A DNA stretch of 64,000 nucleotides. Source: Amoebophrya sp. A120 (Eukaryota > Sar > Dinophyceae > Syndiniales > Amoebophryaceae). Below the pieces are notes generated by a model. It did not search any database and was not told the origin of the DNA. It saw only the letters and a program-made list of their open reading frames with translations. This document shows, piece by piece, positions 18,813 to 29,100 of this stretch. Both the position numbers and the translations under genes were made by a program. The stretch covers positions 1,616,281 through 1,680,280 of the forward strand of contig CAJINV010000013.1 in assembly GCA_905178155.1 (NCBI GenBank). Direction: 5' to 3'. How positions within the stretch are numbered: the stretch's first letter is position 1; every line of letters starts with the position of its first letter.

Positions 18813-21384
18813 TCAAAACAGATCATCCATCTCGGTGGTGGAGGGGTTTACTGATTTGTGTACGCCGGATATCGAGGGCCGCGGGACCTGACTGCTGCTC
18901 CGTGCTTTCTTGGACTTGGCAGACTTGACGCCACTCTTCAAGGCCCGCACTGTCCCGGATACGGATCTTGCGCGCTTCACAACAGACGCAGCTCTCGTTT
19001 TCGACCGCCTAGAACTCGGGGTCTGTTCGCTTTCCCCGGGCAAAATGTCAAAATTCAAGGCGGGGATCACCGACGGCCGCTTCGGGGTCTCACCGCCCTT
19101 GGAACTGTTCGCCTCGTTGGTTATGCTTTTATTCGCGGAAGAAGATGCGCTCTTCTTTGTTTTTGCCTTCTTTGACGCAGAGGACTTGGTGTCGTCCTTC
19201 TCCTTGTCGTCAGGCTTATTCGCCATGATGGAATACGCCTGGTCTAACGCGGACACCCGGCGGGTTGGCGGTGGCGGGGCAGCGGCTTCCTCCTGCTGGC
19301 TACTCCTCATGTCCCCTTGTGTCGACGTCGCGTCGGCTCCGCCCGTCGCCGTGGCGTCGCCGCTCCCTAAGTCGGCGAGGGTCTTGTCGGCGAATGAGCC
19401 CGTTCCTGCGTGACCGAGGATCTTGTCGCCCCGCGTACCAGCGTCTTTGTTCCCCTGGCTCCCCAACTTATTATGTGACTCGCCATGCTTGTCCTTTTTG
19501 TCCTTTTTTGAGGATTTGTTCGGGTCTTTCTGTCTAATATCTCCTGGTTTCGCAGTTGTGGCCTCCGGAGCTTCGCTCTGCAGGTCCGAAACAGGAGCGC
19601 CGGCCGAGAAGGACGAGCCCCGCCCCTGCACGCTGTCTCCCCCCTGCTCTGTGATAGCGGAAGCAAAGGATCCAATCACCCCCGCGCTGCCCTATCCTGA
19701 CGAAAAATATCCCCACCCACCGCGTAGTCACGTTTAGCTAGTTTCGCCGCATCACAACAAATCGATCAACTTATAATCATCACAAAATCAAAAACATCAT
19801 CGGAACTTGCTTCTCATGAAGCTGCTCCTGCGCATGAGAAACATTTTCGGTATCATGGGTATGCAGGTAATTTGCATAGACACATTACATGCGGTCGTGG
19901 GGACGTTTTTACCCAAGATATGCCCTCCTGGTTCGTCTTTGCAGCAACCTCATCGTCGGAAGAAGCGGACGATTTTTTCTTTTTCATCTTCTTGCTCGTG
20001 GTTTTACTGGCGTCGGCTCCATCTCCACCTGGGCTATCCGAGCCCCGATCGTCGTCGTCGTCGTCTTTGTCTTTGCGCTTGCCCGAATTATCCTGCTTGT
20101 CTGTTATCACATAGAAAACTCAAAGTACACCGCCCACAAAAGTAAGTGCCATAGCCGACGAGAATATATGCTTTGCAGCTCATGATGAACCTCCAGACTA
20201 TAACATTTTTCGCGACTTCTACTGATCCATCTCCGCAATATCGAGTACTTACAACGCAAGAGGTATCTATTGAAAATGCAGTACTACGTACTCATCTGCT
20301 TCTGAAGACGTCGAGAGCAGCAGGACTGCAACTGCGACTACACCAAAACAGCTGCTCACGTCGCCCAAAGCCTGTTGATAAAAATTACAAGGACCCCAGC
20401 GACAGGATGCTGGTGGTACAACGATCTTCATGCATGGGTGATGTACTTTATTTCCATTCCATACCGGCCGAGCCGGGTAGCTTCAGCTTCTTGTCCCTAC
20501 CACTGCGCCTTGTCTGGCTGGACGCACTGGTGGCTTTCTTCTTATCGTCGTCCTCCTCACCACCGGGTAGCATATGATGAGAAAAAACGTCCCTCCCACC
20601 AACGAACCCCGTCTTTCTGTTCGGAAATCAAATTGTATGCCTCTGTAAAGCTAGAAGAACGCTTGGCCTGACGCGCAGCTGGCATGTGAAGAATCTCGTT
20701 CGGGCGGACAAAGAAATCTGAATATTACACGAATCAGAACGAGGAATGAGGCTTTACTTAGCTGGGAGTCACTACACCAGATCCAGAACAATGAGCATGC
20801 ATTTCTCGTCGAGTGTATTTTTCACTGTCTTCTGCACGATTACATCAAAAGGAGCTCAACATCTTCTGTCGTGGACTTGGGACCACGTCGGGAGTGTAAG
20901 TGAATAGGTACGTTTTTCCCCAGGATATGACCAGAATAAGAACTATCAAATGTAAAAATGTCTGGGTCTGGAAGGGTTGGAACTTGTGATGCAAACTCTG
21001 GAACACACAAAAAAATTGTGTTGCATGAGCGCCAAAAGCTGTCTATTTCTTGGCACGCAAGTAGGAAGTTTCTCATGCGGGACAGGCATCATGAGGCGTG
21101 CGTAAGACCTGTGATGCTTTTGCCTGCATCAGACGCCATTTGCGTGAGCGTGATCCGAAATATGCATGACAAATCTCGCAATCTTCCAGACCCAGACACT
21201 TTTACATTTGATAAGAACACGACAGCGCCGATCATCACTACCACGCCGAGCACCACGACGAAAAAGATGACAATCATGCAGCAATTGCTGCTGCTCCCTT
21301 CATCTTCTCCCTCCTCCTCCTCCCCTGTACTCGGTTCCCGCCCTGTCTCGGCGTCCTCGTCCGGTGCGGACTCCTATCCAGGTA
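18813..21384 (-). CDS. Single-pass membrane protein with long charged low-complexity tail (5' end unresolved)
   Basis: Exons rebuilt across three introners and one ordinary intron: 21384-21214, a 16-nt exon 20943-20928, 20572 to about 20470, about 20107-19921, and 19692-18813. Spliced order: acidic segment (ESAPDEDAETG...EGEDEGSSS), CC followed by a membrane helix (MIVIFFVVVLGVVVMIGAVV), then a long Lys/Ser/Asp-rich region (DDDKKKATS, DKDDDDDD, KKMKKKKSS), a central less biased patch (VSALDQAYSIMANKP) and a basic end (SKTRAASVVKRARSVSG) closing ...TEMDDLF. The GTATGG donor near 20469 pairs with the ACAG acceptor near 20108 in phase. An AG acceptor at 21385 implies an upstream exon, not found; the TIR element lies in that direction. 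Topology is probably extracellular/luminal acidic and cytosolic basic, function unknown. Confidence 0.55.
19693..19920 (-). mobile_element. Introner, family 3 (228 bp)
   Basis: Ends TATCCTGACGAAAAAT and ACGTTTTTACCCAAGATA; perfect 5-bp repeats TGCCC (19688-19692, 19921-19925). Excision joins ...KTNQEG to SAGVIGSFASA... in frame. Confidence 0.92.
20573..20927 (-). mobile_element. Introner, family 3 (355 bp)
   Basis: Ends TATGATGAGAAAAAACGTCCC and GTACGTTTTTCCCCAGGATA (family-3 termini). Flanking 5-mers tagca/tgacc match poorly, yet removal with one 5-mer keeps the frame from the membrane helix (...FLFWS) into PGGEEDDDKKK. Its right end is only 16 bp from the next introner. Confidence 0.75.
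20944..21213 (-). mobile_element. Introner, family 2 (270 bp)
   Basis: Inverted ends TATCAAATGTAAAAATGTCT...GGGTCTGGAAG and complement; perfect 5-bp repeats AGAAC (20939-20943, 21214-21218). Interrupts the codons of the predicted transmembrane helix; excision restores ...GAVVFLF.... Boundary options are GT-TA or TT-AG, not GT-AG. Confidence 0.93.
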
Positions 21385-21397
21385 GAAAGCGCCCCTT

Positions 21398-21470
21398 TTC
21401 TATAGTAACCCAGAATTATCATAGAAATGTTTTAGTAACCCAGAACTATCAAGAAATTTTTTTGCGATTT
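21398..21470. repeat. Imperfect 30-bp tandem pair
   Basis: Two units of tagtaacccagaa(t/c)tatca(t)agaaat(g)ttt side by side upstream of the membrane-protein exon; nothing else recognised. Confidence 0.7.
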
Positions 21471-21864
21471 GCAGAAACGATGTTCTTCCTTGCATGTAGT
21501 GTAGCAGCTTTTCCCGCGGCCAGAATAGCGGCAATCTGTGTGGTTGTGTAGGCGGCACGAGCACGGAGCACGGAGCACCAGCACTGGCGGGAGCTGCGCT
21601 TTTCATTATTTATGAAGATCGCGCCCGGAGGGCGATATTGGTAACCAAATGCGTGCGCGAAAATCTAACCAGCGCGAAAGCCAAACCAGCCGCGCGGCTG
21701 CCACCACCATTTTTTTTAATTAGAATCCCACTTCTTCTTCTTCCTTGGGTCGCGGGCCGCAGTTGTGCTCGCGGCCCTTGGGCCGCGGGGAAGTGGTGGA
21801 GCCCGCGGCGGCCCGCAGGCTCCTGCGATAAGCTTTGAAGGCGAAATCCGGTCTGCTATTTCGC

Positions 21865-22110
21865 AGCGGGGCATCCTTTCTAGCCCCCTCCATGACAAAC
21901 TGGCCTCCTGGCCAAGAAGGTATGTGGCCGGGGGGGGGCAAGCCCCCCCCGGACGCCCCCCATCCACCTTCGCCGCGGGGCATCCTTTCTAGCCCCCTGC
22001 ATGACAAACTGGCCTCCTGGCCAAGAAGGTATGTGGCCATCCACCTTCGCAGCGGGGCATCCTTTCTAGCCCCCTGCATGACAAACTCGCCTCCTGGCCA
22101 AGAAGGTATG
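21865..22110. repeat. About 77-bp tandem repeat, three copies
   Basis: Copies start near 21865, 21973 and 22050 and share the cores gcggggcatcctttctagcc and atgacaaactggcctcctgg, followed by ccaagaaggtatg. The first pair is separated by a G/C-run insertion (21930-21960). Confidence 0.88.
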
Positions 22111-22907
22111 CGGAAAGCCGAATCCCCGCGGACCCTTCCGGGCCACCAAAATCGGCCATTTCAGACGCGGCGGAGGTGCAGGATTTGTGCCCACAAACCA
22201 GGGCAAATGGGGATTTTGTGACATCCCTCCGCCCGCTTCTAGTGCGTTTTTTTTTTCACAATCCCGACGGTATGGCGCGACCACGCGCCCGCCGGACCGC
22301 CCTTGGCGGCCAGTTTGTAAGCCTGCCGAGGGTTCTCGATTTTTTTTCGTTTTCGCTTTTTTTTCTGGTTTTTAGTCGGCCGAAGGGCTCTGCACATTTT
22401 CACCGCCCCCACCTGCCTGGCAGTTTTGAAGCCTGCGGAGGGATTTCGCTTTTGCGCAATTTTTCATCTTTTTTCATTTTCCAAGTGGCCCGGGGGATCT
22501 GCACAAAATCCGACGATTGCTTCCGCCCACGGTATGAAGCAAATTTTTGCCATTTTTTTCCAACTTTTTCCAGTTACGAAGCGGCCCAAGGCTTCCGAAC
22601 AGGTCGCGGGCCTGCTTCTCCAACGCAGCTGCCCAGCGGGCGGAGCAAAAAACAGTCCGTCTCCTTTTCAGATATCAAGTGGGCCAAACCGCAAAAATGC
22701 TCTTTTTTCACCTTCTCCCGCTTGGTTTCTGCCTTTTTTACGACATTTTTGCCCTCCTGGCCATTTCCCCATCTGGTCCGCTTTTTTTCCCTTCTCCCGC
22801 TTCATTTCTGGTCATTTCCCTGACCTTCACGCCTCCCGGCGGTTGCCCTATATGGTAACGGCAACTGCCTTCGCGCTGCGTTTGCTAAGCAATATCGCAA
22901 GCGCACA

Positions 22908-22945
22908 GAGCGCGCGCGCCGGCTTCGTGGGCCGGCGCGCGCTCT
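22908..22945. other. GC-rich hairpin
   Basis: Arms agagcgcgcgcgccggc and gccggcgcgcgctct pair around a short loop (ttcgtgg); followed directly by alternating cg repeats and the right terminal inverted repeat. Confidence 0.8.
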
Positions 22946-23162
22946 GCGCGCGCGCGCACGCATTTGGTTACCAGATCATGCGATGTCAGTCATGTTGGAG
23001 CTCCTGCAAAACTACCTTCAATATCGTGTGAAAAAACAGAACGAGTCGCTTTTTTTTCCATGCAAAAGTTCCCATGTTCAGCTGGAAGTGGAACCTCTAT
23101 CTCCACGTTTGCGATCAATACAACATCAAACTCTACTTCTCGTTAATAAAATTTCTGGGACA

Positions 23163-26100
23163 TCAAAGGGGCAGCTCCTGCTCTTTTCGTTTTGGTAACC
23201 CATCTTGGTTCCCACCTTCCTCAGGTCCCGTACTGGCGGCGACGCAACCCGTCATCTGCAGTTCATCACCATCGTGGAGACAGGAAAACCTGGGAGTACC
23301 GGAAAATCCGGTTTTGCATGCGAGGGTGACTCCGTTCTGCGCCGGCACCGTCTCGCCAAGAACGCCAGTAGGCCGGAAGCGCTCCTCCTGGAGTACCGAA
23401 GCCCAGTCCACGGCGCTCACCTGTGACGCGTTTACCCGCGCGCGCCACGCCGCCTCTGCCGCGGGAGTCGCGCAGGGCTCGATCAGCGGCCCGTGTGACG
23501 ATTCTATCCTGTGTAAAAACGTTCCCAAGCCAAAGTTGTCATGCTAAACAAAGATGTCATGCAGATCAGCATCTTCTACATGCAGGAACAAGAATATTGT
23601 GGTTGTGCGAGTGCGGGAATCCCCAATAATCAAAGAGGCGCTGTCGCTTGTTTTTCGGTCGAAACTTGTCATGCGTGACTCCCAGCAAAACTTCGGGATT
23701 TGTGTTATGCACGACAGTAGTAGTTCCCAACCTGACTATGGGGTCGTTTTTACATGCGATATAATCTTCCTCCTCCGGAGATGCTTCCTGGTCGCAGCCC
23801 GCCATCTGGACCGCTCCCTCTTCCATCTCGCACCAAAAGGTCGGCGGGGGGACCAAGCCCTCCTTGCACACCAGGGGGTCCCCGTTTTGGTCGGTCACAT
23901 TTGCCATCTGGGCCGCTCCCGGCACGAGGACCGTCCAGTCCACGTTTTGCAGCGAATTTCCAAGACGAGCTTCCAATAGGGCCTGCTCTTGCCAAGTCGG
24001 ATTGCAGGGTTTCCATGCGGGTCCGTCGCAACCCGCAAATGCCACGGGGCCTCCGGCGGCCGGGCAGTCAAACACCGGTGGCGGCCCCAGCTCGGCTTTG
24101 CAGGCCAGATCGCCCACGCTTTTGTTCTCTTCCCCGGCAAGGATTGCGGCGGCCCAGTCGATTCCAGTGACGTCGTCGAGGCCGTTCAGGAGTTTCGTTC
24201 CCATGTCTTCCAGGATTGGGCCCAGGGGAGCGGTGCAAGGCGCCGCCGGATCGCACCCATAAACCGTCAGTGTACGTCGACCTTCATCTGCAGTTGGGCA
24301 GTAAAACGTCGGCGTCCCGTGATACCCCGGCAGGCAATTTTGACCTGGGAAAGATCCGGCGGTAGCGCCAGCAGTGAAATTCCCCAAAACCTGGTCCCAC
24401 GGAACATCGACCCATGGATACCCGTGGGCCTCGGTAGTACTTTGGTCTGGCGCAAGGCAGCGGTCACTTGCAGCGTCACACCCGGACAACTCCACCGGAA
24501 CGTCGCCGGAAGCTGGACAAGAAAATGTTGGTGTGCCAGTTGCGTCGGCGGCTTGGCAGGAAACGGTGGCGACCACTACACCGGTTGTTCCGGGAGGGAC
24601 GGAGAAACCCCAGTCGAGGACTTGTTGTCCGTCTATGGTCAGCTTGTCGAAGTCGCTCTGCCCTGGTTCACGGCAGCGGACCGCGCACCCGTGCATCTGC
24701 AGCTCCGCTTCCGCATCCCCGCACAAAAACGTGGGCTTCGCGGGATCGCGATCGGCTAAAAATATCATAAGCAAAAATGTCCCGCCGACCCCATTTGGCT
24801 ACACAAATCAACAAGCTTTGGCTGCTCTTCCACATGACGAATTTTGGCTCATGAGAAATCGCTCAGCTACAGCTTATCCCGATTCTAGCATGACAAGCCA
24901 TCAGATAGGATTTAGAAAACGCCTGCGCCTCTGAACACGTGATCGCTGCGCATGAGAAACGTTTCTTTTCAAGCTTGCAGATTTGCCTGACAAGTCTGGG
25001 GTACTAGGCACGCTTTTACACAGGATACCGCAAGAAACCCCGTCAATCTCCGACGCGGACGTTTGTCCAGGAGCGAAAGTTTCGTTGACCAAGACCGCTG
25101 TCCAGTTGAAATCATCGCCGACGCTCAGCTTTTGTCGTTCGGTGTCGTTTGGCTTGACGCAAGGGCCGGCAGACGATTCCACAACTTCGCACCCGGAGGT
25201 CATCTGCACCTGGCCACCCGAGGGTGGGCACGAAAACTTCGGTGACCCCCTGGCTGACGGATCGCTGCAAACGAGAGGCTGTGAAGAAGACCCGTCTGAA
25301 CCCACCACGCTAATTTCCTTCTCTTGTTCTCCCGGGCTGATGACGGAATCCCAATCCGTGACAAGATCGAAATTTGTCACATTGTCCTTCAGGTGATCTA
25401 TATCCGTGGGAGTAATCCAACACTTTTTACAACCCGTCATTTCCACCGTGTCGCCCGCGCTTGGGCAACTGAAGAGTGGCTTTGTTGTCTCGTCGTGTTT
25501 GCAGGTAATTCTGCCTCCGGACAGTTCCACGGGGGTATTCGTATTACCCGGCAGCAGCTCTGCCCTCATCAGTTCATTGCTCCAGTCTGTATTCGCCTCT
25601 TGCAAACCGTCCGTGATGTGGTACATGAGAGCATTGTCCAGTGGCGCGACGCAGCCTTGGACCTCCTCGCAGCAGGAAACTGTGCAGGCCTCCTCGACTT
25701 TGTTGACGGTTGAGGCGTCGCCTAGAGAGCTGAGACTATCGTCGCACTGCGTCGCGTCGGTCACGCTATCCTTCTGCTTCCAATATGTGCCACTGGTTTC
25801 ATTTCGCGACGGGCAATCGAAGCCTTGGCAGACCGGATAGCAACCTGTCTGGCCGTTGTCAGGCCACCGTTCACGAAGATCGTACACGTAGCCGCTACCA
25901 CCGGACTGGTCGCAGCTTGCGCACTGTTGCTCCATAGCGTCATCGCACTCTCGCGTCTCATTCCGGTAGCCGTTGGCACACCCGCAGGCACGTAGCGGCG
26001 TGCACCCGCTCATCACCACTGGTCCACCGTTGACGGGGCACATAAATTCCGCAGCTCCCTGAGCCGAAGCATCTGCGCAGACCAGCGACGGCCCTCCTGC

Positions 26101-29100
26101 TGTTGCTGACACGTTTCTGTACACGCCGTCCGGTTGGAGCACCAAATCCCAATCGGTGACAAGTTCGAAATTTGTCACATTGCCCTTCAGGTAATCTATA
26201 TCCGTGGTAGCAATCCAACATTTTTTACAACCCGTCATTTCCACCGTGTCGCCCGCGGCTGGGCAACTGAAGAGTGGCTTTGTTGTCTCGTCGTGTTTGC
26301 AGGTAATGCTGCCTCCGGACAGTTCCACGGGGGTATTCGTATTACCCGGCAGCAGCTCTGCCCTCATCAGTTCATCGTTCCAGTTTATATTCGCAACTTG
26401 CAAACCGTCCGTGATGTGGTACATGAGAGCATTGTCCGGCGGCGCGACGCAGCCTTGGACCTCCTCGCAGCAGGAAACTGTGCAGGCCTCCTCGACTTTG
26501 TTTTCGTCCGAGGCGTCGTCTACCGAGCTGAGACTATCGTCGCATTGTGTCGCGTCGGTCACGCTATCCTTCCGCTTCCAATATGTGCCACTGGTTTCAT
26601 TTCGCGACGGGCAATCGAAGCCCTGGCAGACCGGATAGCAACCTGTCTGGCTGTTCGCAGGCCAGCGTTCACGGACGTCGTATGCAATACTGCGTCCAGA
26701 GTGATCGACTGTGGTGCAGCTTTCGCACATCTCCTGTGGGGAGTCGCAGAAAGCGGTAGCGTTGACATTACCGTTGCTACACTGGCACTGCGAGCAAAAC
26801 ACCTGCAACTGTTGTCCTTTGGCAGGGCAGTAAAACTGCGGCGTCCCGGTAGAAATCCCGTTGACGTTGCATTTGATCTGCGGGTCAACACCTTCTACAG
26901 TACCCGGCAACTCCCCTCGAACCCGATCTACATGGAAATATTCAAGCACCGCGGTCCAGTTAGCAGGAGCACTCAATTCGACCGGCAGTTGTGCAGCCAC
27001 AGGCGCACTGCAGATTCCGTGGCAACCTTCCACCTGAACCTCCTCGCCCGCTACCGCGCAGAAGAATTTCGGCGTTCCTACATATCCATCGGCACATGTA
27101 GCTCCCGCAATTTCCAGCGGATCCTGCTGCTCTGGTTGAAGGTCAGAGTGACTGCTCCAGTCGATACCTCCCTGAAGCACAAATTGGTCCTGGGCCGGAG
27201 CCGTGCAGCCCTGTTTTTCATCGCAACATGCTCTCGCACACTTGTTTTTCACGTCGAGTTCCTTAAGTGGATAATCTGTTTCAAGCGTCTGGAACGCAAT
27301 ACCCGATTCACAAAACGTGTCAGCACGGACCCCACCTTCTGGCGTGACCCAGTATTTGCCCGCAGATGCTCTTTCGTCGTGCGGCAAAGATTCACACTGC
27401 ATCTCAGCAGCTCCACACACCGGGTAGCACCCCTTTTGATGGCCCGGTGGTCGTGGCCAAGAGTCGTTGACTTGAAACCCCTCGGCACAACTCCCGCAGT
27501 GTTGCGCGTTCTGAAACGGACAAGCATTCACAACATCTACAACTCCGTTTTCACAGTCGCACACCGGTGAATCCCCTCCGTCCGCGGAACACCCCATCAC
27601 CGACAACGGCACATTCGCACCGCTGCAATAAATTATCAGATCTCCCTGAGGCTCAAAACCCTCTGCGCAGGTGATATTTTGGTCAAACCGAGTCGTAGAA
27701 CTATCGACGCCCACGTGATAGTGCTCAATCAACTCGTCCCATGTGACGCTGCCGAGGTTCACTGTGTTTTGTTTGTCTGGCACAGGCTCAGAGCACTTGG
27801 CGACGTCACAGCCTGACATCTCCACCGCGCGTTCGCCATCGCCACCTGCCGGGCATGTAAATTTTGCCGTTCCTATGTAAACTGGACTTTGGCAGGACAC
27901 GCCACCGACCGCAAGTGGTCCCGTTCCGTTAGTCAGACCCGCGTCTGAGAGCGCATCTTTCCACGAATCGAAAGCGCTGTCGAACTCCAATTTGCCTAGG
28001 TCCTCGTCCGTTGGCTTTCTGCAGAGCTCTTCGCAACCTTTCATTTCGACGTGCAGTCCCTCGCCGGGGCAGGACAATTCCGGCGTTCCCACGAACCATG
28101 CGTCCTCGTTACAAGTCACGGTATCAAAATCCGGGCTCCACCAACCTCCAGCAGATGGTGCGAGATTGTCATTTTTAGTCCAAAAGTCGATATCGTGGGA
28201 AGGAGGCAGAGAGAATTTCTGAAGTTCCGCTTCATCGGTTGGAGCGATGCAGCCCTGCTTTTCCTCGCAGCAGGCGCTCGCGCAGAGTGCTTTGGCGCCA
28301 TCGTTCTCGAACGGGTTCGTTTTTAGTGTATCCAAACCGATTCCATCATTACAAAATGTCGAGGCTGTTGCGGTATCGTTTGCGACCCAGTATTTGCCTG
28401 CGGAAGCGTCATCATGCGGCAAACCTTGACACGCAGAGTTAAGATCTGCGCCAAGTGCTCCGCACACCGGATAGCATCCCTTCTGGCCGATGGTCGGCCA
28501 CTTGTCTCTCAATTCAAACCCGCTATGACACGTTTCGCACTTCTCCAGAGCGGACTCGCAGAAAAGCGAGTCATCGACCACGACGTTGCCGTTACTACAC
28601 TGGCATTGATTCGCGCTTTCCGCACAAATCACCTGCAGCTCCTGTCCCGAACTGCCGCACACGAACTCAGCCGTCCCAGTATATTGTGGTCCTTGGCACG
28701 CGATGGCACTACCACCCTCCGGGGAAAACTGGCCTTGTGTTTGACCAACATGGAAATGCGCAAGGATGGTATCCCAGTCGTAGTCACCGGAATCGAGCTT
28801 GGCCTTGTCATCTGAGCCCGGCGCTAAACATCCGTCGAAAACGTCACAGCATGTTGCCGTGCATGCGGCTGTGACTTTGCTGGGGTCTAAGGCATCGGCT
28901 ACCGAGGCGATCGAACCACCTTCGCATGGCGTCTCGTCGATCACGTTATTCTTTCTCAGCCAGAAAGCTCCAGTGCCCTCATTTCGCGCAGGGCAAACGT
29001 AGTCTTCGCAAACCGGGTAGCACCCTGTTTCATCGGGGCTCGGCCAGCCTGACCTCTCTGTGAACCCGTTGCGGCACGAGTCGGGACCGCAGTTTTGCCC

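Larger units (their letters stand above)
21639..22973. mobile_element. Candidate non-autonomous DNA transposon with 21-bp terminal inverted repeats
   Basis: A 1,335-bp block bounded by perfect inverted repeats TGGTAACCAAATGCGTGCGC(G) at 21639-21659 and 22953-22973. The interior is GC-rich and unlike the surroundings: three copies of a roughly 77-bp repeat (21865-22110), degenerate T-rich repeats with gcctgc(c/g)gaggg cores, and a strong GC hairpin just inside the right end. Flanking bases (gatat / gatca) give no clear target duplication. No transposase is seen; the 215-codon plus-strand frame at 22176-22823 follows the repeats and looks non-coding. It separates the membrane-protein gene from the 3' end of the PAN protein gene. 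Confidence 0.7.

Noticed and set aside
22176-22823. 215-codon plus-strand frame inside the TIR element, considered as a transposase
   Set aside because: Composition follows T-rich degenerate repeats; no catalytic motif or domain.
26134-27570. 478-codon plus-strand frame opposite the PAN protein
   Set aside because: Antisense shadow in a 5.5-kb coding exon; repeats mirror those of the minus-strand modules.
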